From the NCBI RefSeq assembly GCF_018069625.1, contig NZ_CP072941.1, positions 5,456,001 to 5,520,000 on the forward strand: a stretch of 64,000 bases of DNA. The letters run 5' to 3'. Below, piece by piece: positions 31,102-39,704 of this stretch. Numbering within the stretch: position 1 is the first letter of the stretch; every line of letters begins with the position of its first letter. Made by a program: the position numbers and the translations under genes. The notes beneath the pieces are model-generated. The model was given only the letters and a program-made list of their open reading frames with translations, did no database searches and was not told the DNA's origin. The stretch comes from Streptomyces yatensis (lineage in GTDB: Bacteria > Actinomycetota > Actinomycetes > Streptomycetales > Streptomycetaceae).

Positions 31102-33669
31102 GTGTCGTCCCTCGCGCTGTACCGCCGCTACCGCCCCGAGACCTTCGCCGAGGTCATCGGGCAGGAGCATGTCACCGGCCCGCTGCAGCAGGCGCTGCGC
31201 AACAACCGGGTCAACCACGCGTATCTCTTCAGCGGTCCCCGCGGGTGTGGCAAGACGACCAGTGCGCGCATCCTGGCCCGCTGTCTGAACTGTGAGAAGG
31301 GTCCCACTCCGGCGCCCTGCGGCGAGTGCCAGTCGTGCCAGGACCTCGCGCGGAACGGACCGGGGTCGATCGACGTGATCGAGATCGACGCCGCGTCCCA
31401 CGGTGGTGTGGACGACGCCCGTGAGCTGAGGGAGAAGGCGTTCTTCGGCCCCGCGTCGAGCCGGTACAAGATCTACATCATCGACGAGGCCCATATGGTC
31501 ACCTCGGCGGGGTTCAACGCCCTGCTGAAGGTGGTCGAGGAGCCCCCGGAGCACCTCAAGTTCATCTTCGCGACCACCGAGCCGGAGAAGGTCATCGGCA
31601 CGATCAGGTCGCGTACGCACCACTATCCGTTCCGGCTCGTGCCGCCGGGGACGCTCCGCGAGTATCTGGGAGAGGTCTGCGGGCGGGAGGCGATCCCGGT
31701 CGAGGACGGGGTGCTGCCGCTGGTGGTGCGGGCCGGGGCCGGGTCGGTGCGGGATTCGATGTCGGTGATGGACCAGCTGCTCGCGGGCGCGGCCGACGAC
31801 GGTGTGACGTACGCCATGGCCACCGCGCTGCTCGGTTATACGGACGGCTCGCTGCTCGACTCGATCGTGGACGCCTTCGCGGCGACCGACGGGGCGGCGG
31901 CGTTCGAGGTCGTCAACCGCGTGATCGAGGGGGGCAACGACCCCCGGCGGTTCGTCGCCGACCTGCTGGAGCGGCTGCGCGACCTGGTGATCCTCGCCGC
32001 CGTGCCGGACGCCGCGGAGAAGGGGCTCATCGACGCCCCGGCCGATGTGGTGGAGCGGATGCAGGCGCAGGCGTCGGTCTTCGGCGGCGCCGAGCTGAGC
32101 CGCGCGGCCGATCTGGTCAATGAGGGCCTTACGGAGATGCGCGGCGCCACCTCGCCGCGGCTGCAGCTTGAACTGATCTGCGCCCGGGTGCTGCTGCCCG
32201 CCGCCTTCGACGACGAGCGATCGGTGCAGTCGCGGCTGGAGCGGCTGGAGCGCGGGGCCCTCGCGGGCGGCCTGGGCGGTGGAGCCGGTGCTGGAGCCGG
32301 TGGCGGTGGCGTCGCCGGGGCGGCGGGGCCCGGGCCCGCCATGGGGTACGTACCGGGGCCCGACGCTCATGCTCCGGCAGCGCCCCCCGCCGCCGGGCCG
32401 TCCGGCCCGGCCGCCGCGCGTGCGGCGATGGCCGGGGGAGGGGCCGGCCAGGGGCAGGCCCCAGGGGGGCCGGGCGATGCCGAGGCATCCGGCGGGTGGC
32501 CCGCGGGTGCGCGGCCGGCCGCGGACAGCGGTTCGGGCGGCGCCGCAGAGGGAGGACAGCAGGCCGGTGCCCCGGCCGCGCCCGTGGAGAGCGGCGGTGG
32601 GCAGCGGCCCGGAGCATGGCCGTCGGGCGCCCAGCCCGCGGCGGTGGAGGGCGGGGGATCGCGACCCGGAGCTTGGCCTACCGCCTCGGCGCCTGGTTCC
32701 GGTGCGTCTGGTGGTCCCGGTGCAGGTGGTGCGGGCGGTGCGTCCGGGCCGTCTGGTGGTTCCGATGTCGGCGCTGGGTCCGGTGGTGGGGGTGCCTCCG
32801 GTGGTGGGGCGCCAGCTCGGCAGCCCGGTGGCTGGCCCACGGCCACCGCGCCGGGGCAGGGCGGCGGCCCACCTGCGCAGACGCCCGCGGCACCCTCCAC
32901 ACCTTCCACACCCTCGCCTGCCGCGTCCGCCGGCCCCTCCGCACCCGCGCAGGGTGCGCCGAGCATGGCGCAGGGCGCCGTGCAGGTGCGGCAGATGTGG
33001 CCGGACATCCTGGAGGCGGTCAAGAACCGCCGCCGCTTCACCTGGATCCTGCTGAGCCAGAACGCGACGGTGGCCGGTTTCGACGGCACCACCCTCCAGC
33101 TCGGCTTCTCCAACGCGGGCGCGCGCGACAGCTTCGTGGGCGGCGGCAGCGAGGACGTCCTGCGGCAGGCGCTCCAGGACGCCATCGGCGTGCAGTGGCG
33201 GATCGAGGCGATCGTCGACCCCTCGGGCGGCGCCGGACAGCAGGGCGGCGGCCCGGGCGGTCCGGCCGGCCCCGGTGGTGCGGGCGGTTCCGGTGGTTTC
33301 GGCGGAGGCGGCGGCGGTGGCGCCGCCGGCGGTGGCTTCGGCGGTGGCGGTGGCTTCGGTGGCGGGAGTGGCCCCGGTGGCGGCGGCCCCGGCGGCGGTG
33401 GCCAGTCCGCCGCGCCACGGCAGTCCGCGCCCCGGCCCGCTCCCGCCTCCCCGCCCCCGGCCGCCCCCGCCGCGCCGTCCGGGGCCGCGGACGCGGGCCC
33501 GCCCCCCGAGGCGGTGGCGTACCGGGAGCCCGCGCCTCCGCGGATCGCGCTGGAGGACGACATGCCGGCCGAGGACGATCCGGACCTGGACGACACCGCG
33601 CTGAGCGGGCATGACCTGATCGTTCGCGAGCTCGGTGCCACGGTGATCGAAGAGATCGTCAACGAGTAG
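31102..33669 (+). CDS. dnaX: DNA polymerase III subunits gamma/tau
   Basis: GTG 31102 gives the family-typical start SSLALYRRYRPETFAEVIGQ (855 residues). This is the clamp-loader ATPase: Walker A GPRGCGKT at 45-52, a zinc module with cysteines 61, 64, 73, 76 and 79, Walker B YIIDEAHM, and the sensor region around residue 160. After about residue 390 there is a very long Gly/Ala/Pro-rich linker. A folded tau-like domain (MWPDILEAVKNRRRFTWILL) follows, then a second Gly-rich linker and an acidic tail. The linkers are strikingly repetitive at DNA level. It is upstream of ybaB and recR, the conserved replication-repair neighbourhood. Confidence 0.96.
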   Translation: MSSLALYRRYRPETFAEVIGQEHVTGPLQQALRNNRVNHAYLFSGPRGCGKTTSARILARCLNCEKGPTPAPCGECQSCQDLARNGPGSIDVIEIDAASHGGVDDARELREKAFFGPASSRYKIYIIDEAHMVTSAGFNALLKVVEEPPEHLKFIFATTEPEKVIGTIRSRTHHYPFRLVPPGTLREYLGEVCGREAIPVEDGVLPLVVRAGAGSVRDSMSVMDQLLAGAADDGVTYAMATALLGYTDGSLLDSIVDAFAATDGAAAFEVVNRVIEGGNDPRRFVADLLERLRDLVILAAVPDAAEKGLIDAPADVVERMQAQASVFGGAELSRAADLVNEGLTEMRGATSPRLQLELICARVLLPAAFDDERSVQSRLERLERGALAGGLGGGAGAGAGGGGVAGAAGPGPAMGYVPGPDAHAPAAPPAAGPSGPAAARAAMAGGGAGQGQAPGGPGDAEASGGWPAGARPAADSGSGGAAEGGQQAGAPAAPVESGGGQRPGAWPSGAQPAAVEGGGSRPGAWPTASAPGSGASGGPGAGGAGGASGPSGGSDVGAGSGGGGASGGGAPARQPGGWPTATAPGQGGGPPAQTPAAPSTPSTPSPAASAGPSAPAQGAPSMAQGAVQVRQMWPDILEAVKNRRRFTWILLSQNATVAGFDGTTLQLGFSNAGARDSFVGGGSEDVLRQALQDAIGVQWRIEAIVDPSGGAGQQGGGPGGPAGPGGAGGSGGFGGGGGGGAAGGGFGGGGGFGGGSGPGGGGPGGGGQSAAPRQSAPRPAPASPPPAAPAAPSGAADAGPPPEAVAYREPAPPRIALEDDMPAEDDPDLDDTALSGHDLIVRELGATVIEEIVNE

Positions 33670-33798
33670 GAGGCGTGGGCCCCGCGCCCATGCCCGATGT
33701 AGCCGTGTCTCCTCCGTACGGCGTAGAGCAGGGCGCTCGGGGAGCACGTAGGCTCGGGCTATCGAAGAGAACGACTGTCGAGCGCCAGGAGCGAAGCC

Positions 33799-34134
33799 GT
33801 GATCCCCGGTGGTGGCCAGCCGAATATGCAGCAGTTGCTGCAGCAGGCTCAGAAGATGCAGCAGGACCTCGCCGCGGCCCAGGAGGAGCTGGCCCGGACT
33901 CATGTCGAGGGTTCCGCGGGCGGTGGCCTGGTGAAGGCGACCGTGACCGGTTCCGGTGAGTTGCAGGGCCTGGTCATCGACCCCAAGGCCGTGGATCCTG
34001 AGGACACGGAGACCCTCGCGGATCTGGTCGTCGCGGCCGTCCGTGACGCCAACAACGCCGCGCAGGAGCTCCAGCAGCAGAAGCTCGGCCCGCTTGCCCA
34101 GGGGCTGGGCGGTATGCCCGGGCTCCCGTTCTGA
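33799..34134 (+). CDS. YbaB/EbfC nucleoid-associated protein
   Basis: GTG 33799 gives 111 residues: a glycine-rich start, helix [20 protein letters not shown], then the beta strands [20 protein letters not shown] and a final helix ending GGMPGLPF. YbaB dimers bind DNA and affect nucleoid structure. The dnaX-ybaB-recR order is conserved across bacteria. Length is normal. Confidence 0.95.
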   Translation: MIPGGGQPNMQQLLQQAQKMQQDLAAAQEELARTHVEGSAGGGLVKATVTGSGELQGLVIDPKAVDPEDTETLADLVVAAVRDANNAAQELQQQKLGPLAQGLGGMPGLPF

Positions 34135-34137
34135 ACC

Positions 34138-34400
34138 TCGGGTCCGCCGGGTCCCTCGGGTCCCTCGGGTCCGCCGGGTTCCTCGGGTCCCTTGGATGTC
34201 TTGGGTCCCCCGGGCCCGGTCCTCGGGATTCCGGATCGAGTTCTCGGATCCTCGGGTTCTCGGTTCCTCGGGTTTTCGGGTCCCCGGGCTCTCCAATCTC
34301 ATAGGGTTCCGTAATCCCACCGGGTCTCCAGGGTCCTCGGGCCCACGGGAGCCCAGGGCTCCCGTGCCCACCCGGCTCCCCGGGCCCGGCCGCGGGACCA
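34138..34400. repeat. Degenerate CTCGGGTCC-type intergenic repeats
   Basis: The ~350 bp between ybaB and recR is filled by variations of the 9-mer CTCGGGTCC (for example CCTCGGGTCCCTCGGGTCC near 34154-34172), then a drifting tail of CTCGG/CCGGG units. There is no gene. The nearly perfect left end suggests recent slippage expansion. Confidence 0.75.
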
Positions 34401-34486
34401 CGGCGGCCCCGCAAAGAGGGTGCGGCGCAACCGAATATTCATATGCAGTACAGCCACCGCGCGGCGGCGCGAGATTGGATGAAGGC

Positions 34487-35086
34487 GTGTACGAGGGCGT
34501 GGTCCAGGACCTCATCGACGAGTTGGGCAGGCTGCCCGGCGTCGGTCCCAAGAGCGCGCAGCGGATCGCCTTCCACATCCTGCAGGCCGAGCCCACCGAC
34601 GTCCGCCGCCTCGCGCATGCGTTGACGCAGGTCAAGGAGAAGGTGCGGTTCTGTGCGGTGTGCGGGAACGTCGCCGAGGCCGAACAGTGCCGCGTCTGCC
34701 AGGACCCCCGCCGCGACCCCGCGATCATCTGCGTGGTCGAGGAACCGAAGGACGTCGTCGCGATCGAGCGGACGCGTGAGTTCCGGGGCCGCTATCACGT
34801 GCTCGGCGGGGCGATCAGCCCCATCGAGGGCGTGGGTCCGGACGATCTGCGGATCAGGGAACTGCTGGGGCGGCTCGCGGATGGGACGGTCACAGAGCTC
34901 ATCCTGGCCACCGATCCGAATCTGGAGGGCGAAGCCACCGCCACGTACCTCGCGCGCATGATCAAGCCCATGGGTTTGAAGGTCACTCGCCTGGCCAGCG
35001 GCCTCCCTGTCGGTGGAGACCTGGAGTACGCCGACGAGGTCACGCTGGGTCGTGCCTTCGAAGGGAGAAGACTTCTCGATGTCTGA
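34487..35086 (+). CDS. recR: Recombination mediator RecR
   Basis: GTG 34487 ([20 protein letters not shown]) gives 199 residues, the normal RecR size; the longer frame lies in repeats. It has the helix-hairpin-helix [12 protein letters not shown], a C4 zinc finger ([16 protein letters not shown]) and a Toprim domain ([15 protein letters not shown], then [14 protein letters not shown]). RecR with RecF/RecO loads RecA at gaps. It overlaps the DUF5063 gene by 8 bp. Confidence 0.96.
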   Translation: MYEGVVQDLIDELGRLPGVGPKSAQRIAFHILQAEPTDVRRLAHALTQVKEKVRFCAVCGNVAEAEQCRVCQDPRRDPAIICVVEEPKDVVAIERTREFRGRYHVLGGAISPIEGVGPDDLRIRELLGRLADGTVTELILATDPNLEGEATATYLARMIKPMGLKVTRLASGLPVGGDLEYADEVTLGRAFEGRRLLDV

Positions 35087-35744
35087 CGCAACGCTGCACG
35101 ACGCCCACCCGGACCCGGACGACTTCGCGGTCCAGATCTCCGACCAGATCGAGAGCTTCATCGTCGCGGTCACCGAAGTCGCCAAGGGGGACGAGCCGGA
35201 CAGCGCTGTGCCGTTTCTGCTCCTCGAGCTGTCCCAGCTGCTCCTCGCGGGCGGCCGGCTCGGCGCGCACGAGGACTTCGTTCCGGACGAGCGGTACGAA
35301 CCGGATGTCGGCCCGGAGCCGGACGTCGACGAGCTGCGTGAGCGATTCGCCGTGCTGCTGGAGCCGGTGGACATCTACTCGGAGGTCTTCGACCCGTACG
35401 TGCCGCGCAGCCAGCCCGTGGCCTGCCGGATCTCCGACGATCTCGCCGGGATCATCACCGATCTGCGGCACGGGATGGCGCACTACCGCGAGGGCCGGAT
35501 CAGCGAGGCGCTGTGGTGGTGGCAGTTCTCGTACCTCTCCAACTGGGGGACGACCGCCTCGGCGGCCCTGCGCGCCCTGCAGTCGCTGGTCGCGCACGTA
35601 CGGCTGGACAGCCCGCTGGACGAGCTGGACGGCCTGGACACGGACAGCAACGCGGGCGGTGACGAGCAGCTCGCGGAGGAGGCCGGCCGGGTCATGGCGG
35701 CGGAGATCGCGGGACCGCTCGGTCTGCGCTCGGGGCCGCGCTGA
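35079..35744 (+). CDS. DUF5063-family protein
   Basis: ATG 35079 gives 221 residues. It is acidic and mostly helical, with the recognisable pattern [20 protein letters not shown] at the start and [20 protein letters not shown] near 147-166. I know this family as the standard partner immediately after recR in Streptomyces. The function is uncharacterised; the 8-bp overlap suggests coordinated expression with RecR. Confidence 0.85.
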   Translation: MSDATLHDAHPDPDDFAVQISDQIESFIVAVTEVAKGDEPDSAVPFLLLELSQLLLAGGRLGAHEDFVPDERYEPDVGPEPDVDELRERFAVLLEPVDIYSEVFDPYVPRSQPVACRISDDLAGIITDLRHGMAHYREGRISEALWWWQFSYLSNWGTTASAALRALQSLVAHVRLDSPLDELDGLDTDSNAGGDEQLAEEAGRVMAAEIAGPLGLRSGPR

Positions 35745-35765
35745 GGCCTGCCCGGCGGCGGCCGG

Positions 35766-35850
35766 CTGCTCGGGGCCGCGCTGACGGGTGCCCGGAATGG
35801 GGCTGCCCGGGACGACTGCTCGGGGCCACGCTGACGGGTGCCCGGAATGG
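35766..35850. repeat. 35-bp direct repeat pair
   Basis: The unit CTGCTCGGGGCCGCGCTGAC...GGAATGG at 35766-35800 recurs at 35816-35850 with one mismatch. It also resembles the end of the preceding gene (CTCGGGGCCGCGCTGA), so it may have arisen by duplication of that gene's 3' end. Confidence 0.75.
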
Positions 35851-36086
35851 CTGCCCGGGGCCGCGCCTAGGCGTCCCCGGGGCGGCCGACGGCAAGATCC
35901 GCAACGGCCCGCGGGGGCGACCCGCGACCCGTCCGAGCCTGTGAGCTGGGTTACGTTCCCGTGTGCTTCGGCGGCGAGAGGGAAGGGTTCGTCGCTGAGC
36001 GGGTGGGAGGGATGCGGGGAATCTCGCGGACGCATGGACGTATGCGTCGCGTGATGCCCTCTGTCCCCTTGCCCTTCTTGATCACT
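35851..36086. other. Upstream region of the aspartate pathway genes
   Basis: There is no gene here. The sequence becomes less G+C-rich towards 36060-36120, as expected for a promoter. Confidence 0.5.
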
Positions 36087-36116
36087 TTGTGAGGCATTCG
36101 TCTCGCTATGTGATAT
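36087..36116 (+). promoter_or_regulatory. Candidate promoter of ask-asd
   Basis: TTGTGA (36087-36092) and TGATAT (36111-36116) are separated by 18 bp, 70 bp before the aspartate kinase start, in an unusually A+T-rich patch. Assignment by pattern only. Confidence 0.4.
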
Positions 36117-36185
36117 TGGGAGGGCAAATTCCGGCCGCTCGCTAAACTGAGCCGACCGCATTATTGAGAGCTGCGAGGAGCGCAC

Positions 36186-37466
36186 GTGGGCCTTGTCGTG
36201 CAGAAGTACGGAGGCTCCTCCGTTGCCGATGCCGAAGGCATCAAGCGGGTCGCCAAGCGAATCGTGGAAGCCAAGAAGAACGGCCACCAGGTGGTCGTCG
36301 TGGTCTCCGCGATGGGCGACACGACGGACGAGCTGATCGATCTCGCCGAGCAGGTATCCCCGATTCCTACTGGGCGCGAGTTCGACATGCTGCTGACCGC
36401 GGGAGAGCGGATCTCCATGGCCTTGCTGGCCATGGCGATCAAAAACCTCGGTCACGAGGCGCTGTCGTTCACCGGCAGCCAGGCGGGAGTCATCACCGAC
36501 GCGGTTCACAACAAAGCACGGATCATCGACGTCACGCCGGGTCGCATCCGTGACGCGCTCGAGCTGGGCGCGGTCGCGATCGTCGCGGGCTTCCAGGGCG
36601 TGTCCCAGAAGAGCAAGGACATCACCACCCTCGGCCGGGGCGGTTCGGACACCACGGCGGTCGCGCTGGCCGCGGCCCTGGATGCCGAGGTGTGCGAGAT
36701 CTACACCGATGTGGACGGCGTGTTCACCGCCGATCCGCGCGTGGTGAAGAAGGCTCGCAAGATCAACGAGATTCCGTACGAGGACATGCTGGAGCTCGCC
36801 GCGAGCGGTTCCAAGGTGCTGCACCTGCGCTGCGTGGAGTACGCGCGCCGGTACAACATCCCCATCCACGTACGGTCGTCTTTCTCCGGCCACCAGGGCA
36901 CCTGGGTGCGCAACCGGCCGGAAGCGGGAGAAGGAGAAGAAGGCATGGAGCAGGCGATCATCTCCGGGGTCGCGCACGACACGTCCGAGGCCAAGGTCAC
37001 GGTCGTCGGGGTGCCGGACAAGCCGGGTGAGGCCGCGGCCATCTTCCGCACCATCTCCGACGCCGAGATCAACATCGACATGGTGGTGCAGAACGTCTCC
37101 GCCGCGTCGACCGGGCTGACCGACATCTCCTTCACCCTGCCGAAGACGGACGGCCACCGGGCGATGGAGGCGCTGACCAAGGCGAAGTCGCTGATCGGCT
37201 TCGACTCGCTGCGCTACGACGACCAGATCGCCAAGATCTCCCTGATCGGTGCCGGAATGCGCACCAACCCGGGGGTCACCGCGACCTTCTTCGAGGCGCT
37301 GTCGAACGCCGGGGTCAACATCGAGCTGATCTCGACCTCCGAGATCCGCATCTCGGTCGTCACCCGCGCCGACGATGTGAAGGACGCGGTGGTCGCCGTG
37401 CACAGCGCCTTCGGCCTGGACAGCGACAGCGACGAAGCGGTGGTTTACGGAGGGACTGGCCGATGA
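36186..37466 (+). CDS. ask: Aspartate kinase
   Basis: GTG 36186 gives 426 residues starting [20 protein letters not shown], the kinase nucleotide-binding motif. The enzyme phosphorylates aspartate in the first step to lysine, methionine, threonine and diaminopimelate. The kinase domain (about 1-245) holds [16 protein letters not shown] and [15 protein letters not shown]. Two ACT domains (about 265-420) give feedback control by lysine/threonine. An internal start at 36945 should yield the beta subunit alone, as in Corynebacterium. asd overlaps by 4 bp. Confidence 0.96.
   Translation: MGLVVQKYGGSSVADAEGIKRVAKRIVEAKKNGHQVVVVVSAMGDTTDELIDLAEQVSPIPTGREFDMLLTAGERISMALLAMAIKNLGHEALSFTGSQAGVITDAVHNKARIIDVTPGRIRDALELGAVAIVAGFQGVSQKSKDITTLGRGGSDTTAVALAAALDAEVCEIYTDVDGVFTADPRVVKKARKINEIPYEDMLELAASGSKVLHLRCVEYARRYNIPIHVRSSFSGHQGTWVRNRPEAGEGEEGMEQAIISGVAHDTSEAKVTVVGVPDKPGEAAAIFRTISDAEINIDMVVQNVSAASTGLTDISFTLPKTDGHRAMEALTKAKSLIGFDSLRYDDQIAKISLIGAGMRTNPGVTATFFEALSNAGVNIELISTSEIRISVVTRADDVKDAVVAVHSAFGLDSDSDEAVVYGGTGR
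36926..36947 (+). promoter_or_regulatory. Internal start for the regulatory (beta) subunit of aspartate kinase
   Basis: A strong purine run (GGGAGAAGGAG, 36927-36937) precedes an in-frame ATG at 36945. Translation would give a 173-residue protein of the two ACT domains, matching the alpha2-beta2 organisation known for actinobacterial and Bacillus enzymes. Confidence 0.75.
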
Positions 37467-38554
37467 TCGGTCATGGCGGTGCCGCCGGGGGCGACAAGCC
37501 CACCCTCGCGGTCGTCGGTGCCACCGGCGCCGTCGGCACCGTCATGCTCTCGATCCTCTCGGAGCGTGCCGACATCTGGGGCGAGATCCGGCTGATCGCC
37601 TCGCCCCGCTCGGCCGGCCGGAAGCTGACCGTCCGGGGTGAGCAGGTCGAGGTCATCGCGCTGAGCGAGGAGGCGTTCGAGGGCGTCGACGTCGCGATGT
37701 TCGACGTGCCGGACGAGATCTCGGCGCGGTGGGCGCCCATCGCGGCGAGCAAGGGCGCGGTGGCCGTCGACAACTCCGGCGCGTTCCGGATGGACCCCGA
37801 TGTCCCCCTGGTGGTGCCGGAGGTGAACGCGCACGCGGCCCGGGTCCGCCCGCGCGGCATCATCGCCAACCCCAACTGCACCACCCTGTCGATGATCGTG
37901 GCGATGGGCGCGCTGCACGCCGAGTTCGGGCTGAGCGAGCTGATCGTCTCCTCGTACCAGGCGGTCTCCGGTGCGGGCAAGGAAGGCATCGACGCCCTGC
38001 GCGAGCAGCTCGCGCTGGTCGCCGGTACGGAGTTGGGCACTCACCCCGGGGACGTACGGCGGGCGGTGGGTGACACCGGGCCGTTCCCGGCGCCGATGGC
38101 GCTCAATGTGGTGCCGTTCGCCGGTTCGCTCAAGGAGGACGGCTGGTCCTCCGAGGAGCTCAAGGTGCGCAACGAGTCCCGCAAGATCCTGGGGCTGCCG
38201 GAGCTGAGGGTCACCGCGACCTGTGTCCGGGTGCCCGTGATCACCACGCATTCGCTGGCCGTGCACGCGCGGTTCGAGAACGAGGTGACGGTCGAGGCGG
38301 CGCACGAGATCCTGGCGGGCGCCCCCGGTGTGGTGCTGTGCGACAACCCGGCGGAGGGCGAATTCCCCACCCCCGCCGACGCCGTGGGCACCGACCCCAC
38401 CTGGGTGGGCCGGGTGCGGCGGTCGCTGGACGACCCGAGGGCGCTGGAGCTGTTCGTCTGTGGCGACAACCTGCGCAAGGGCGCGGCGCTGAACACCGCG
38501 CAGATCGCGGAGGTCGTCGCGGCGGAGCTGGCCGGCGGCGCCGCCGCGAGGTGA
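37463..38554 (+). CDS. asd: Aspartate-semialdehyde dehydrogenase
   Basis: ATG 37463 overlaps the ask stop. The enzyme reduces aspartyl phosphate with NADPH. The Rossmann motif [11 protein letters not shown] is at about 15-25 and the active-site cysteine C139 lies in ANPNCTT; the later segment [12 protein letters not shown] is also typical. At 363 residues it is normal size for the actinobacterial type. With ask it forms a two-gene operon. Confidence 0.96.
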   Translation: MIGHGGAAGGDKPTLAVVGATGAVGTVMLSILSERADIWGEIRLIASPRSAGRKLTVRGEQVEVIALSEEAFEGVDVAMFDVPDEISARWAPIAASKGAVAVDNSGAFRMDPDVPLVVPEVNAHAARVRPRGIIANPNCTTLSMIVAMGALHAEFGLSELIVSSYQAVSGAGKEGIDALREQLALVAGTELGTHPGDVRRAVGDTGPFPAPMALNVVPFAGSLKEDGWSSEELKVRNESRKILGLPELRVTATCVRVPVITTHSLAVHARFENEVTVEAAHEILAGAPGVVLCDNPAEGEFPTPADAVGTDPTWVGRVRRSLDDPRALELFVCGDNLRKGAALNTAQIAEVVAAELAGGAAAR

Positions 38555-38607
38555 GCGGGTCGCAGGGCCCGTCATGTCACCACTTGTGATGTGCGCGGGG
38601 CGGGAAA

Positions 38608-38705
38608 GCAGGACCCCATCGCCCAGTAGGGCCCATCACCGAGCAGGACCCCTCACCAAGCAGGACCCCTCACCGGGTAGGCCCCGCCACCAACTGGGCC
38701 CTGCC
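38608..38705. repeat. Imperfect 17-bp tandem repeats after asd
   Basis: Units like AGCAGGACCCCTCACCA repeat about five times with drift (AGCAGGACCCCATCGCCC, AGTAGGGCCCATCACCG, and so on). No coding content. Probably a slippage-prone spacer. Confidence 0.65.
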
Positions 38706-38819
38706 ATCGGATGACGATCTGTGGTCAAGTGAGGGGCCCGGGCCTCCGCAAGGTGAGCGGCCGTCTTAAAGTGACGTTTCACCAGTGCGTCGACCGGCAG
38801 ATGTGAATATCCTGTGTGC

Positions 38820-38909
38820 ATGTCACTGGCCTGGACCAGCTGAGCTGGGCCGTTGATCTGATCGACGTATTCGCTCCCCGCCCGCTGCAACCGGCAGTGG
38901 GCGGGGAGC
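38820..38909 (+). promoter_or_regulatory. Possible leader transcript: tiny ORF followed by a strong terminator
   Basis: ATG 38820 opens a seven-codon frame, MSLAWTS, ending at 38843. About 30 bp later comes a hairpin, 38873-38909, with an 11-bp perfect stem GCTCCCCGCCC/GGGCGGGGAGC and an inner CTGC/GCAG pairing, then GTCTTTCC. This could be a small RNA with its terminator or an attenuating leader for the sigma-factor gene at 39051. The hairpin is seen; the role is inferred. Confidence 0.45.
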
Positions 38910-39050
38910 GTCTTTCCAGCCGCCCCGAAGTGGGCGCGGGGACAACTGGGGCATTGGGGAAGATTTGATGCGCATGGGGGCATTGAACGCATCGTCAAAA
39001 GCGGTGCCTCGCGCGTACAACCCTGACAGGGGGCGGCGTGTCCAACAGGC

Positions 39051-39704
39051 GTGGCAGAGGTATTCGGCATCGCAACGGTTCCAGGGCGCGGCGGCGCGGC
39101 GGTACGCCCCCCGCGTACGCCAGGTGGCATGCCCGTGATCGCGCCATGGCCGACGGCCCGCCCCGCGCACATCACAACAGGGCGCGAGGACACTGACGAC
39201 GCGATGGCAGCGGGCACCACAGTCGATCACCTCACCGAGACCTACCGCGCCCATTACCGGTCGCTGCTCGGTCTCGCCGCGCTCCTTCTCGACGACACCG
39301 CGTCCTGCGAGGACGTCGTGCAGGAAGCGTTCATCCGTGTGCACTCGGCGCGCAAGAGAGTCCGGGATCCCGAGAAGACCCTTGCCTATCTGCGGCAGAC
39401 GGTCGTCAATCTCTCCCGCTCCGCGCTGCGTCGGCGCATCCTCGGGCTGAAGCTGCTCTCCAAGCCGATGCCCGATATGGCCAGTGCCGAGGAGGGGGCG
39501 TACGAACAGCTTGAACGCGATCAACTGATCAAGGCGATGAGGGGACTTCAGCGCCGTCAGCGCGAGGTCCTCGTGCTGCGCTACTTCGCCGATATGACCG
39601 AGGCCCAGGTGGCCGAGACGCTGGGCATATCGCTCGGCTCGGTCAAGGCGTACGGCTCGCGCGGCATCGCGGCGCTTCGCGTCGCCATGGAGGCTCCGGC
39701 ATGA
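39051..39704 (+). CDS. ECF/SigE-type RNA polymerase sigma factor
   Basis: I keep the GTG at 39051 (217 residues); the first ~50 residues are a Pro/Arg-rich extension, and ATG 39204 is a possible shorter start. Region 2 reads TYRAHYRSLLGLAALLLDDT, then CEDVVQEAFIRVHSA. Region 4 has MRGLQRRQREVLVLRYF, then ADMTEAQVAETLGISLGSVK, a clear helix-turn-helix. It directs transcription of an extracytoplasmic-stress-type regulon. It overlaps the next gene, a single-span membrane protein, by 4 bp, the usual sigma/anti-sigma layout. A strong hairpin lies 140 bp upstream. Confidence 0.93.
   Translation: MAEVFGIATVPGRGGAAVRPPRTPGGMPVIAPWPTARPAHITTGREDTDDAMAAGTTVDHLTETYRAHYRSLLGLAALLLDDTASCEDVVQEAFIRVHSARKRVRDPEKTLAYLRQTVVNLSRSALRRRILGLKLLSKPMPDMASAEEGAYEQLERDQLIKAMRGLQRRQREVLVLRYFADMTEAQVAETLGISLGSVKAYGSRGIAALRVAMEAPA

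Noticed and set aside
33240..33420. Possible CRISPR-like or collagen-like repeat in dnaX
   Set aside because: It is an in-frame Gly-rich linker with irregular units, not spaced identical repeats. No cas genes are in the window.
30958..34728. 1256-codon minus-strand frame opposite dnaX
   Set aside because: It is the antisense of dnaX, ybaB and recR in high-G+C DNA. Its product is Arg/His/Gly filler without domains.
35040..37403. 787-codon minus-strand frame opposite ask and the DUF5063 gene
   Set aside because: It is an antisense shadow of well-supported genes on the plus strand.
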